From NCBI GenBank assembly GCA_030062745.1, contig CP099840.1, positions 35,963,101 to 36,027,100 on the forward strand: a stretch of DNA of 64,000 nt, written 5' to 3'. The position numbers and the translations under genes are program-made. The stretch comes from Capitulum mitella. Lineage: Eukaryota; Arthropoda; Thecostraca; Pollicipedomorpha; Pollicipedidae. The notes beneath the pieces were generated by a model. The model was not told the origin of the DNA. It saw only the letters and a list, made by a program, of their open reading frames with translations, and made no database searches. Positions 47,771-58,560 of this stretch are shown here, one piece after another; within the stretch, counting starts at the first letter, position 1; each line of letters opens with the position of its first letter.

Positions 47771-50700
47771 TCTATATACATATATACACATATACATACA
47801 TATATATGTATATATGTATACCTATATACATGAGATGTACGGAATTTTTTATTTTAAAAATAGTAGCAAGACACTAGTAAATTTCTATTGATCAAAACAA
47901 AGTGGGTTTAGTCCGTTAACAAACCCATATTTGAAGGGGGTTAGGTTGTCGGGCACTCGCCTCGGCCTACCCAACCATTTACAGAAATTGACGCCCCTGC
48001 TGGACTTCGTCTTTACCTCATTTCCTGCATGTTATCAGCGTATCTCAGACGCTCAATCTCAAGTTCTGCTTCCAGTTTTCTCTTTTTAAGGCGGCTGATG
48101 TTATTCTCAGCGTCCTTCCAGACCATGGTCAGCTGGCGCGACGTGTCCGCTTGCATTTCGAACAGCCTGACTACATCTTCAATTGATCTGGCTCCCAGAA
48201 CCTCCTGCAACATGCACGCAGGCGTCCCGTTAGAGGGTCGGGTGATTCCATTTGTACCTGTTACTCCTAACAGCAGGAAGATAACTTACATTGGCAGTCA
48301 CGGAAGATGAATCAGGCAGCAATGGGCACGATGGCCGCGTGCTGCATTTCATCTTCGTCAACTCTCCGTCAATCGTCCATCACAGCTCTGTTGCCGGTCC
48401 GTCACTCGTTTGTCGAGGTCTGTGTCCAGCTCGTCGCTCGCGCTTCGCAAGTCTACCACTGATCTCTGACGAACCTGTCTTTGATCTGCAGCCTTTCCAT
48501 CATCCGTCCGTCGTGTTTGTCACCGATCTGCCGTCCGTCGCAAGTATGCCACCGATCTATCACACGTTCGTCAAGGTCTGTCAGCGGTCCGTCACCAACC
48601 TGCCACCGTCCCGTCACCAGCCAGTCCCCAGCCCGTCATCAATTCATCTCCAGTTCGTCATCAGCCCGTCACCAGTCCGCCTCCATCCCGTCACCTGCCC
48701 GTCACCATCGCAGACGTCATGTCTCCTCACGACCACACCGACTCACAATGAGCTGTTTGGACTGTCGGTACAGGCCAGGCAGCTGGACGTCCACCAGGTG
48801 GCTGACGCGGCGCGCCGCCTGGTACTCGGACGGCGTCGGCTCCGGCGGCAGCGGGTTGTCGGGGCCGCCCAGGAACAGCTGCCGGCGCAGCTGCTGGTAC
48901 TCGGCCCGCTGGTCCTCCGCGCGCCGCCTGTGGGCCGGCCAGCAGCTGGTCATACGCCAGTCCGGCCACCGGACACAGCGACGAGGACCACTCGAGCTGG
49001 ACACGGTGTAACGCAATGCTCGTGTTGGGGGTTTGAGTCTGAACAGCTTCGTGTTACGGGATTCCTAAACATACCAGTATTAACCTGGGTTTCAAAAGCC
49101 AAGGTGACAGAAATCCGCCACTCGCAACGTCCAGGCAAGGAGGAACAAGAACATTTGAGCTTCACTGAAATGACCTGGACTCATTAACCCTATTCCCGGA
49201 GGGCTAGACGGTATGGTCGATTCCCGGCAGGGGGGCGGATTCGACCCCCCTGAGATCTCGAGAACCACTTGTTCGATTTCATCGCAACAAACGGCAGTCG
49301 ATTTGCCGTGACGTGAACTGCATTTTTATAAAAAGAAATTTTCAAAATTTTGAAATGTGTGGATACAGGGGGGCAAAAATGTCAAAATGGGGGGTACTTT
49401 TGGACTTCTTATAACTCCGTTGTTTATGGACTGATTTCAATGAAACTGGTATGAATCGAGAGATTATGGATAGGGCTTTTACCATGGGTCCACAGATTTG
49501 AAATTTTGAGAAAATTCATGGGCGTTCACAGGGTTTCAAAAATAGGAGGATTAGTTTTCCAACAACTGAATGAACAAAAGAGGCAAAAACACTTTTTTGG
49601 CTTCTGCTAGTCATGCTATGCTAAAGAAGTAAAAATCGCATTGCAATGTTTGCATAATGTTAGCATAGGCGGTGCCAGGGACATGAAAAAGGGGGAACTG
49701 TCATGGTCACGTTCTTCAGACAACTTGTGACCTTTGACCTTAAATGACCTCCAGTGACCTTGGGGTTACTTGGAATGATCTCGTGTGCATTTGATATTAT
49801 CTGTAAACGTTTTCAATTATTTTAATTCACTCTATTTCAAAAATTTCATTTTATGGCTATTGCGATATAGGGTACGAGCACGGACATTTTAGGTCATAGC
49901 TCCGTGACCCGACCTGATATGAAGCTGAAACTTGGTACACAAGTAGAGGGCACCCTTCTACGTCATATATATTCCGGCTTTGGCATTTGAAAAAAAACGG
50001 TGCCGAAAATATTGCAAAAAGGCAAATTTTGACTTTTGACTTTGACCTGACCTTGTAAAGTGACCTCAGATAAACAAAATTACATTTGCACATTGCTCAA
50101 CAATTGAGCTATACATCCACATAAAGTTTTAAGTTCTATCTTAAAAACTCTGTTTTTGCAGACATTTTTCTTTTACCCTCAACATGGCCAAAAATAGCCT
50201 GAGGTGCCTCCCAAAAACGTTGCCTGGCTCCTCTCCTGAGCAAAGTAGAATTTTGAAATTTTGTCACGGCGCGTAGAAAAATAGCTAGGAAAAGTCACCA
50301 AGTTTCGTGAAGCTGTGCTAAAAGCCTGGAATTGGCAAGCAAAAAACCCGAGGAGGGGGCGGATGCAGCCCCCCTGCCGGGAATAGGGTTAAGGCCATAA
50401 TAGATTCCTCTGCAGGGTTCCGAGTCAAACAGTAAAGTAGCGACTTGCTGAAATCTTCCACAGCGTATGGCTTTAAGAAAATATGATACAAAGATCAACT
50501 GATTCGCAAACACCTGAGCAGCCCAGTGCAGTGTCATTCCTGACACAGACACCAGAAGACTGCGTGAGCGAGTCGGCACCCTATCACAAACGCATCGCTG
50601 CCCGCCAGGCCACCTCCCCGCGGCACTGACTTGTGCACGGCCAGCACGGAGTCGCGCTCCTGGCGCCACTGGGACGCCAGCTGCTGGCTGTCCTCCAGCT

Positions 50701-52890
50701 GGTGCTGCGCCGACTGCCAGACAGACCGGGCGTACTGCTGCGCCTGCTCGACGGACGCCTGCGACCTCTCCGATTCGGCCAACTGCTCGCGCAGCAGTTC
50801 GAGCCGGCTGGCGTACGTCGTCTGCTCGTTCGTCAGCGAGCTGATGACGCTCAGGTACTTGTCGCGCACGTGCTGCGCCTCCAGCAGCTTCTTGGACACG
50901 CAGTCGATCTGGTTGTTCAGCTGGCGAACGTGCTGCGACCGAAGGGGGTTTGGCGTAGACGCATTTGTGTTTGGAGCTGATACCTCGTCTGAGATGGGTC
51001 TTACGACGCGAGTTTCCGAGTTCAGAAATTTTGGCCTAATTACATATGCAAAAAAACGTGCAGCGCACGGGCCTGCATGGGAAATGGTTGTTTTCATACT
51101 TAGCTGATTACCATCTTTCTCATGAGAAAAAACTTCTAAAAAAATATCAAGGCAAAAATAAAAACTGGTGGAAAATAAAACCATGGAAAGACGAAACTCT
51201 GGCACATCAAGCACCATTTCATTCCACATGATGCAATGAAAGTTGGCACATCTGGAGGCACAGGCAATGTAGAAAGGCCCTCTCTCTGTTATCAGAGAAT
51301 GACATTGTAACTGACTCCATCAGAAGAAGGATGCGGTGCAGCTGAAAGGCATTTTGTTACCTCTGCCTCTGGTTGGCGGTTTTCTTCGTATTCGATGTTG
51401 TCTACAACGGCTTCCTTAAAGGCAATCATTACTGCTGCCAGTTTTTGTCGTTTCTGGAAATTTGAGAGGAAGAGTGAAAACGAGACTGGATAACGGAGAA
51501 ACAAGCCGTGATTGGAGCGCGACCGTAAAACTCCGAGCAAAATTCAGAAAGTGCATTAACGCGCTTTTCCATCTTTGCTGCCCGCCATTGCCAACCAGTC
51601 CTTTCCTAAGGTATCTGGTAGCTCTGACTAAAAATCTACGGCCCTTACGGCCAGTACGCGCACCTTGGCCGTGGTCGCTCGCAGCCTGTTCAGTTGGTTG
51701 GTGAGGTCGCCGAGGCGGTCCACTTTGTTGTCCAGGACTTCTGCTGGCTCGACCTTTTGATGGGCATCACTGCCAGTCGCTCTCCCCTCCAGTGCCTCCC
51801 GCATCAGCAGCTCGTTCTGATCAAGATACCGTTTAGAATCCGAGATGATGATTCGCCATGTCAGAAACGTAGCTACCAGCCTCAGACAAGGGACGTTGAG
51901 GGCGTTATAATTTCATTTGTCATCCATATCAAGTCATGTCAGTCGTTTCCCTTGCAATCAGTTATAGTATTTGCTCGCTGATAATGAATTTGTATCGCAT
52001 TCGCAAATAAACCCAACTAACGTCTAGTAAAATCCGTCATGTTACGTTGAAAAGAAATGGGGGCCGAAGTTTATACCATCCTGACATCTACAGACGTCAT
52101 GATGAATTTTATACAACAAAAGCATCCATCGAGACGAGATACGGAGCCAGGGCTAAAACTACGCATAATATTTAACACCTCCTAGAAGATGTCGGCTGGT
52201 CGGTCAGGCGTCTTCAACCTGTTTTGAGCGCCTCCCGCAATGACGGCGCCAGTGAGGCTCAAAATCGAGGACATCAAAGGACACGAACATACTAGAGCAA
52301 TATTTGACGTCAACGATTCACACTATGGTGTACCAGCGACGTTCGGGCACAGTCCCGACAACGTCAGGTCAAAGCAGCGTCCCACTGGTAGTACTTATTT
52401 GTCGCAGATGGAGCAGAACTTTGATGTACGATGAACGATGCGCTCGAGACATTCTCAAACACAAAAGTTCGTTGTCACAGACAACGTTGCTAAGCCACGA
52501 AGACATGTCATGACAGCTGACAAAGACGATATTTGTCGTACTCATCAACAGTGATGTTGCACACGGCGAGGGACACAGACCTTTCCAAAATTCGTCTTTT
52601 GGTCTTTTAGTTCCTGGAGCTCCTTTTTTAACTTTTTGATCATAGCATCGTTTTTCTTTTTTTCTTGTTCTCCTTCTTCGTAATTTGCCTTTTTCTCACC
52701 CTCTGCAAAAAGATCAACATGACCTTCGTTATGGACACAGTGAGAGCTTTTGTTGCTTCCAACGGGTAAACTTTGTCACATTTCACTTACCTAGCAGCTG
52801 AAGTCGTTTTCTCCATTCGCTGAGACGGTGGGCTGCATCTTGCTTGGGGAACTGCTTATCGGCAACCGTTTTTGCGCAGAACCGAGACAT
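44504..52890 (-). CDS. ODAD3: Outer dynein arm docking complex protein, ODAD3/CCDC151-like (gene span, 11 exons)
   Basis: Eleven minus-strand exons join with every phase agreeing and no frameshift, giving 575 residues against about 595 for human ODAD3 (CCDC151). The N-terminal stretch RKRLQLLEGEKKANYEEGEQ followed by a Lys/Glu-rich coiled coil matches the start of that family as I know it. The rest is predominantly alpha-helical coiled coil. ODAD3 is an axonemal protein that helps dock outer dynein arms onto doublet microtubules in motile cilia and sperm flagella. An RFX X-box lies 121 bp upstream of the ATG, as expected of ciliary genes. CCDC63/CCDC114-type paralogues are the main alternative; the N-terminal match and length favour ODAD3. 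The gene converges on the large surface-protein gene. Confidence 0.87.
44715..44822. repeat. (CAGCT)n pentanucleotide microsatellite
   Basis: CAGCT/CAGTT units repeat about eighteen times with variants in the last intron of the ODAD3-like gene. On the minus strand this is (CTGAG/CTGAA)n, the same pentamer that ends the LINE fragment at 58525-58558. Confidence 0.9.
44954..45076 (-). CDS. ODAD3: ODAD3-like exon 10
   Basis: The acceptor is CATGCAG and the donor GTAAGT. 41 codons: ISEMDSEDFFASKSEQLALE, then TKVRGVPPVQPPGKQRFSFL and M. Phase 0 to 0. Confidence 0.87.
45919..46077. mobile_element. Short MITE with imperfect terminal inverted repeats
   Basis: The left end CAGGGGCGCGGCCAGGATTT pairs with the right end, whose reverse complement begins CATAGGCGCAGCCAAGG. 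The interior has a (G)n(C)n-rich hairpin near 46038-46062. TGCA occurs at both edges (45917-45920 and 46076-46079), a possible target duplication. It resembles widespread invertebrate MITEs with GGCGTAGCCA-type ends. It lies in the intron about 70 bp from exon 9. Confidence 0.65.
46148..46285 (-). CDS. ODAD3: ODAD3-like exon 9
   Basis: The acceptor is TTTTCCAG and the donor GTTCGT. 46 codons: NAGVSVMSLDVADKNSPPGL, then GELFDAVTAAVRFLMEHMES and INVSEM. Phase 0 to 0. Confidence 0.87.
46665..46809 (-). CDS. ODAD3: ODAD3-like exon 8
   Basis: The acceptor is TCCAACAG and the donor GTTAGT. AG from exon 7 plus A gives Arg, then DRDRCLELRETINSNLTRKR and a helical stretch to NMLELFQ. It ends in phase 0. 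Confidence 0.87.
47016..47104 (-). mobile_element. Miniature piggyBac-type MITE (81 bp plus TTAT flanks)
   Basis: CCTTATTCCCG and CGGGAATAGGG face each other and are flanked on both sides by TTAT. Read on the minus strand, its first about 60 bp match the left end of the 1.2-kb element at 49184: CCCTATTCCCG, AGGGCTAGACG, ATTCCCGGC, then a G run. A C homopolymer of about fourteen lies inside (47047-47058). It is in the intron between exons 7 and 8 of the ODAD3-like gene. Confidence 0.75.
47638..47830. repeat. Compound tetranucleotide microsatellite plus TA-rich tail
   Basis: (ATTT)n, then (AGTT)n, then (ATCT)n and a TATATACACATA-type tail follow without a break. The slow change of one tetramer into the next suggests slippage with point mutation. 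Intronic in the ODAD3-like gene. Confidence 0.95.
48017..48204 (-). CDS. ODAD3: ODAD3-like exon 7
   Basis: The acceptor is TGTTGCAG and the donor GTAAAG. EVLGARSIEDVVRLFEMQAD, then a Lys/Glu-rich coiled coil ending MQEM plus AG. Phase 0 to 2. Confidence 0.88.
48747..48927 (-). CDS. ODAD3: ODAD3-like exon 6
   Basis: The acceptor is GCCCACAG and the donor GTGAGT. AA from exon 5 plus G gives Lys, then RRRAEDQRAEYQQLRRQLFL, GGPDNPLPPEPTPSEYQAAR and on to QSKQLI. It ends in phase 0. Confidence 0.87.
49184..50392. mobile_element. Non-autonomous piggyBac-type element (1.2-kb MITE)
   Basis: TTAA at both edges (49184-49187 and 50389-50392) and perfect 12-bp terminal inverted repeats, CCCTATTCCCGG at 49188-49199 and CCGGGAATAGGG at 50377-50388. 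TTAA targets with CCC-starting ends are the hallmark of the piggyBac superfamily. A subterminal copy of CCCGGCAGGGGGGC lies near 49218 and its inverse near the right end. There is no transposase frame. It sits in the intron between exons 5 and 6 of the ODAD3-like gene. Confidence 0.88.
49728..49760 (+). promoter_or_regulatory. Nuclear-receptor half-site array (DR1 plus DR4, DR4)
   Basis: Four perfect TGACCT half-sites at 49728, 49735, 49745 and 49755, spaced 1, 4 and 4 bp. TGACCT is the reverse complement of AGGTCA. The DR1 spacing suits RXR/HNF4-type dimers and DR4 suits RXR heterodimers. More half-sites occur near 50043. It lies inside the piggyBac-type element; whether it is bound is unknown. 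Confidence 0.5.
50631..50932 (-). CDS. ODAD3: ODAD3-like exon 5
   Basis: The acceptor is GTCGCAG and the donor GTCAGT. HVRQLNNQIDCVSKKLLEAQ, then a long coiled coil (SLTNEQTTYASRLELLREQL and on to RDSVLAVH) plus AA. 100 codons, phase 0 to 2. Confidence 0.9.
51361..51453 (-). CDS. ODAD3: ODAD3-like exon 4
   Basis: The acceptor is TTTCCAG and the donor GTAACA. 31 codons: KRQKLAAVMIAFKEAVVDNI, then EYEENRQPEAE. Phase 0 to 0. Confidence 0.88.
51664..51816 (-). CDS. ODAD3: ODAD3-like exon 3
   Basis: The acceptor is TTGATCAG and the donor GTGCGC. 51 codons: NELLMREALEGRATGSDAHQ, then KVEPAEVLDNKVDRLGDLTN and on to RATTAK. Phase 0 to 0. Confidence 0.88.
52581..52702 (-). CDS. ODAD3: ODAD3-like exon 2
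   Basis: The acceptor is TTTTTGCAG and the donor GTCTGT. G from exon 1 plus AG gives Glu, then GEKKANYEEGEQEKKKNDAM and a Lys-rich coiled coil ending TNFGK. It ends in phase 0. Confidence 0.9.
52791..52890 (-). CDS. ODAD3: ODAD3-like exon 1 with start codon
   Basis: ATG at 52890-52888, context TTTACAATGTCT. MSRFCAKTVADKQFPKQDAA, then HRLSEWRKRLQLL plus G before the donor GTAAGT. The family start and the X-box upstream support this ATG. Confidence 0.85.
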
Positions 52891-53010
52891 TGTAAAATTG
52901 TTCTTTATAATCCACGTCAAAATCTACGGCCAAATGGATGCTTATTTTCGGCGCTGGTGTCTGCACGGAACACAGGTCCGGCCAGTCCAGGGGCCATCGA
53001 ACACGCACTA

Positions 53011-53024
53011 GTCGCTATGGCAAC
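53011..53024 (-). promoter_or_regulatory. X-box (RFX-type site) upstream of the ODAD3-like gene
   Basis: On the minus strand it reads GTTGCCATAGCGAC. The 5' half GTTGCCAT is perfect, and there is one mismatch to the degenerate X-box GTHNYYATRRNAAC. It lies 121 bp upstream of the ATG in the orientation and distance typical of RFX-driven ciliary genes. Confidence 0.7.
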
Positions 53025-56000
53025 CGCATCGTGTGATGGGACGATGAAGCGTCACTAGGAACCACCGATTGATTGAACAGGAAGATGCTGGTTAAGATGC
53101 CGTCACAAAAGTGCCTGGCGCAGATATGAGGTCACGTTAGTATTGTAGAGACGCAGTCGCTTGATACCGTGATGAACAGCATAGTAGAAAACCAGGAGAA
53201 CTAACGAAATATACAAGCTAATTTGGTAATGGAATTGCGTGACAGTTATTCAATTGCTCCTCCGGACAGACGTTTTGGTCAGCGTGGCACAAAATGGTAC
53301 AAAGTACGGTTCTTGTACAGACATGGTTTTCAGGATTACAACATCCAGCTTTTTGCCGATCTTATTCGCACTGTAAAGGACGCGGTTTTGAACTGTATTT
53401 CGTTGCATTATACTATTTCCCAACCACCAGAGATGGGCACTATTCACCTAACATTATCTGTCAATAGTTTTTTCGAAACCTGAAATATTACTTTATCTTG
53501 TATTTAAATGTTTTGCGAAGTTCTTTGCAGGCGTTTTTAACTAATTTTTATGGTTTAATTACGAATAGTTGTAAATAATTTTCAAATAAAACAATCTCGC
53601 ACTAACTAGCCAGGCTTAGTAAGTATCCCAACATCTCGCATAGTTATAACTAAATTTCTGACTCGGTCAAGGCATGTGTAGTACGAACTATCATTGGACA
53701 ATATTTTTCTACCCCGTCTTTATTCCCTTTCAATATTTAGCTTCTGTGACGCCGAAAACGTGATTCCCAGGACCCGACATCCTATATTTTTGTGTGGTTT
53801 CACGCAGGTGCCATTTCAAGCCAAAAGCTGCAGATAATAAAAACGCCCCGATTTTCTTTTGAAATTCCTCTTTCCCACTGAAAGTCAACTTTGAGGACTG
53901 GTCCTGAACAAGTCCACCTCCAAAAGGTCTGGACTGTGATGAGTGTGATTACGCCCCCCGAGTCGGCGACGACGTTCTAATAATATTAACCCTCGCCGGA
54001 TGGAAGGGGTTGGTTGTCGCGCTCTGTGAGGGTTTTCGTAGACTGCCGGTAAACAGGTTACGTCAGGGAACTGAAATTTAGATACGATGTTGGTTTTAAC
54101 ATCTATCGCACATCTTTTGCAGCAACATCTGTCTGAGCCGTGGAGTTATGAGGTCGTTCTGTAAGCTTCGCAAGTCTTTTTCTAGATGTAAGCTACATTT
54201 CATGTTTTTCTTTAACAATCTGACATGACATGGAGTCAATTTTGATGTATCACTCACCGTACATACGACCGAAAATACATTTCGGGTTCTGAAAGCCAGT
54301 GACCTCCTCTAGTTCAGGTAAGAACAATGAAGTTACCGTCTTGGAATGGCTTTGAAGGGTTTTAGGAGAACTTTTTGTTTCTCATTTCAGTGATGGAAAT
54401 GATTAAACGTATTAAAGAATAGCTTCCCCGCCGGAGTGCGAAAAAAGCCTACGACGATAACAACTGAGGCAAGTCACAGGAAGCACACTATTTTCCAGTA
54501 ATCTGAGAGGTCGCAGTTTGACCTGAAGCTTTCAAAGGAAGTATGCATACAATACGAATGATACGGAGTACCAATTCGTCCTTGCTTCCCTGCTTCATCT
54601 TGATTAGGACAGAAATGGGTCGGGGTGGCAACCAACCCCTCTCGACGGGTACGTGGGTCAAAGTTCTCCCGTCCGGCGAGAGCCAAGAGAATGAGAAATG
54701 AGAAATGACGTAGGGGAGGAGGCCGACAACCTGACTAAGGGACCATCCCCCATTAACTATGTTAGAAAATATCCTTGACCTATCAGTCCCCCATCGATTC
54801 AAAGGACTTCTACCTGAACGAAAACGTACAGGGGCTGGAAGATGCTAGCAGTCTGTTCAGTATGATATCACAGGGGCAAATTTTTACAGCCTTAGAGATA
54901 AGAAGCTTGACACAAAAGAAAAACATTGTACATTTTTACATTCGTTCTGGATCCCTCTCTTTCGGCAGTGCATGGAGGTATTTTGGGCTCGCACCCAACC
55001 GCAATGGCACTTACAGATCTACTGAGGATTTCCCGCCGTTTGTCAGAATAGTCAGAATAGTCAGAAGCACCCAGAGGCCAAGAGTCTTGCTACCTGCCGG
55101 TACATATCACACAACGCGGACAAATCCGCTGAGGGGTGGGATTCAAAAACCCTGCGTACGCTTGTCATTTCCCCACGACACACACACACATACACTTTTC
55201 TCCGGCTAACGAGCTCTAAGCAATGTAAACGGCAACTCTCTCATAAGGTAACCATGATTAGTTCATTAAGCGTTCATCCATTAAACGTTCTGCAGCATGC
55301 TGCGGTGGTTTATGCTGATGTGTGGATGGCTCGTTATGACATTGCACTTATATCTCAAACAGTTGAGTGGGCAATCTGTCCTTACGTTTTTGCTAAAGTT
55401 AGCATGACCGATCTGGAAAGGAGTCTTCTCCGTAACCATCCGCAAAACTAGCAACTCCATTTTTGATCAAGAAAAAGGCGGCAGATCGCAGACCTGAATG
55501 AGGCGTCGTCTTTGGCAAGGTACTTCCCCCACCAAAAATCATTCCACCATCACTGTACCGTACTCTGCTCTTTTCTCAGCGCTACTCGACTCCCGACACC
55601 CGAGTCCGCGTCTGTAAAAACACTGAGACAGCTTTACTTACAAAGCAGAGAACATAACTAGACCTCTGCACTATTCGCCTCCTCGCAGTGAGGTGAGAAA
55701 ATACCTGTATAGCGGTATCTACCTCCCTATATCCGTTTTACGATGCCATAGATGAGTAAGCTGATATCTGCTGTGCATTACGGGCTCACAGCAAATCGCA
55801 AAACCTTGAAAACTGAGCTGCGTAAAAAGTAGCTGTCAATACTTTAACCATTTAAATATAGGTACGAATTTAAAGATTTCCGAAGCGCGACTTTTTAAAC
55901 TGATAGTCCAATTGTCGGCGAGCGTAGATAATTTATTTGTTATTTTGTCGCTCGTGGACAAATATTTGCCGATTTCTGTCAACCAGATACATGGCACATG

Positions 56001-56580
56001 ATAATTTCCCAATGACAAACTGCCACAAATAACTTCGTTCTGAACTACAAGCAACCACCTTTCCGTCTTTTGCTGGTCAAATTCATCCGCCAATTATCTC
56101 ATTTGGATGCGCCCTGTGTCGAAGCATGTGTAGGTGCCATGAGGCCACGTTGCCCATCATCAGTCATCACGCTAGATATAAAGTGGGCTGTAAGTTTCTT
56201 TTTTGCGTAACAAGGCGAATTGTTCAGGCATTCGATGTTCAGGACAAACGAAACTGACATCCGAAACATGTCAGTAAACAGTGATGTAGGTTTATTTTTC
56301 GAAATGCCATTCAGCTGAAACATCCATGTTCCGCGATGTGTCACAGCGCATCCAAAACCTTCCCGAAGACGGAGAGCCAAAGCCATATATGGCCAAGTGT
56401 AATAACTTTCGCCGGGCCGGGGGAGGGAGAAGAGGTGGATGAGCACAAGTAGGTAGCTAGGATTGTCCTGGGGGGGAACAAATGTCAAATTTTGTCATAT
56501 TCCGCTGGCATATGAGGAAATTCATAAGGAAAAACAGCAATGTTACATGCCTGGCCCCATGTTTCACTCATAGGGATACA
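53025..56580. other. Intergenic sequence, no gene seen
   Basis: AT-rich with scattered short open frames, none with recognisable family features or paired splice sites. TTAACCCTCGCCGG near 53986 resembles a piggyBac-type end, but no partner end was found. CACACACACACAT (about 55181-55194) is a short microsatellite. Confidence 0.5.
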
Positions 56581-56596
56581 TAAAATGTTTTTTTCT

Positions 56597-56664
56597 AACA
56601 CATATATATATATATATATACGTATATATGTTGGAAAAAACAATATATATATATATATATATAT
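56597..56664. repeat. Palindromic (TA)n tract
   Basis: Two (TA)n runs flank a short spacer (GTTGGAAAAAACA), so the tract can fold as a long hairpin. Confidence 0.9.
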
Positions 56665-57369
56665 TTATGATCACTATTCCGTATTCGTGGGAAATCGCTA
56701 TAAATCTCGTGTTGACTTTGTATGACCATAGATAGTAAGAACCAGATCCATGCATACTTTCTGTTGGCTTTTTATTGTTCCAATGTTATTAACTTTTGTC
56801 ACTAAAATAAAGACCCTGGTCATCGCTAAAGCAACTTTCCGCCAAATAACGGGATTTCACCTTGCAGTCTCGCCCGCTGCCAGGTGTCCGTATGACTTAT
56901 ATGAACGAAACAATTTGGGGCATCGGTTTCATGATGTAGAAGAGACATTGCATGAATCTATGTTGTACGATTTTGCACCGTGTCGTGTCTTATCAATGGC
57001 AGTGAGGCAAATGATACGACAGAGACCAGAAGCTACCGACTTATATGCGTCAAACGTTTTACCTAGGTTGACCTTGTTTGACCCTAACATGATAATTTAA
57101 GACCTCATTTGCATCCTAAACGCGTTTGCGGCGTAATTTAACCCAGTCTTTCGCAATGGAACAAACGCAATTCCTGCAGTTGCAAAAGACGACCTTTTCC
57201 CCTCACTTTTAATTTCGCGTAAAAGGGCCAAAATATGACCTAAGGTCCTCTCATCCATGTGTTTTTACTGCATTTTTACTACACCAATAAGGTAAATAAG
57301 GCCTTCTCTTTAGTTCTTACATCTTTGAAGCCACGTGAACTACTTTATTATCACATATTATTTCTGCAA

Positions 57370-58560
57370 AAAACTTCAACAGACTTGACCAAGCTCCATT
57401 GGTATGGCATCGATTCCAGGTGGTTCGAGAGCTACCTGGCTGATCAGCGGTAGGTGGTGAGGGGTGGTTCTCTCTCCCTTCCTCTCTCCCACGGTATTCC
57501 GCAGGGGTTCATTGTCGGTCCTATCCTCTTCAGCATCTTCACGAACGACCTTCCATCCTATCTGCCTCACAGACGTCTAGTATCCTGTGCCGAGGGCACC
57601 CAGCTGCTAGACTCCGCACATCCTGATCATTTATCCATCCTAAAATACCGGCAAGAAGGGACTCTCCTTGCCGTCCAATCCTACTTCACATCCAACTCCC
57701 TGAAAATGAACCCATCCAAAACAACCCTGCTCCTTGTCGGCACAGCCCATAACCTCAAGAAGACCACATCCTTCCATCTTAACTTTGCCGGCCACACATT
57801 AACCCTTTCTCCTTCCGTGGAGATGCTGGGGGTCACCATTGACAACTCCTTATCCTGGGAGGAGCACATATCGAAGGTTGCCAAAAAGTGCAACTCCATC
57901 CTGCTCTGTTTGTATAAGATACGTCACCACCTTACGCCAGAGGTCCTGACACTCCTAATCCTGTCACATGTTTTCCCCCACATCCTTTACTGCCTTTCGG
58001 TGTGGGGTGGGTGCCGCGTCGTGCCACCTTAACAGAGTTCAGAGGGTGGTGAACTTCGGGGCCAGGATCGTCTCCGGGGCTCGCAAGCGGGAATCGGTGT
58101 CGGCGACCGTGAAGGCGCTGGGCTGGCCCGCCGTACGCGACCTAGTTGCGAGGCGCGACAGCATTGGTGTCTTCCGAGCCCTGAACGACTCGCGTGCTCC
58201 GGTGGCGGTTCGGTCCCTGTTCACTCCACGTACCGCTGTGTCCCAGCATGCCACCCGGGCGTCGGCGGCCGGAGTCTTAGAGCCGCCGACTTTACGTCTG
58301 TCTGTGGTCCGCAGGGCTTTTTCGGATCGCGCGGTCTCGTCCTGGAACCACCTGCCGCCGGACATCACCGCCTCTCGAACCCATGGAGAGCTTGTACGCA
58401 AACTTGACGAACTATCTTCTATACCTTGACGTGTCTGAATACCTAGTTTTATCTGTATGACTATCTCGCATGTATTGCTCTGAAGTGACTCGAATCGAAC
58501 AGTAATCCACGCGTTGGAATCATTCGTAAATAAACTGAACTGAACTGAGCTGAATTGAGC
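57370..58560 (+). pseudogene. Dead non-LTR retrotransposon (LINE) reverse transcriptase, 5'-truncated
   Basis: It carries the 3' half of a LINE ORF2 of the jockey/CR1/L2 kind: GIPQGFIVGPILFSIFTNDL (box with PQG), SLKMNPSKTTLLL, EMLGVTIDNSLSWEEHISK and, after a frame change near 58010, the C-terminal region ending in FSDRAVSSWNHLPPD. The catalytic box normally F/Y-A-D-D reads CAEG, so both aspartates are lost; TAG at 57451-57453 and the frame change also disable it. It ends AATAAACTGAACTGAACTGA at about 58530, a pentameric 3' tail, as expected of a LINE end. The 5' edge is approximate. Confidence 0.88.
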
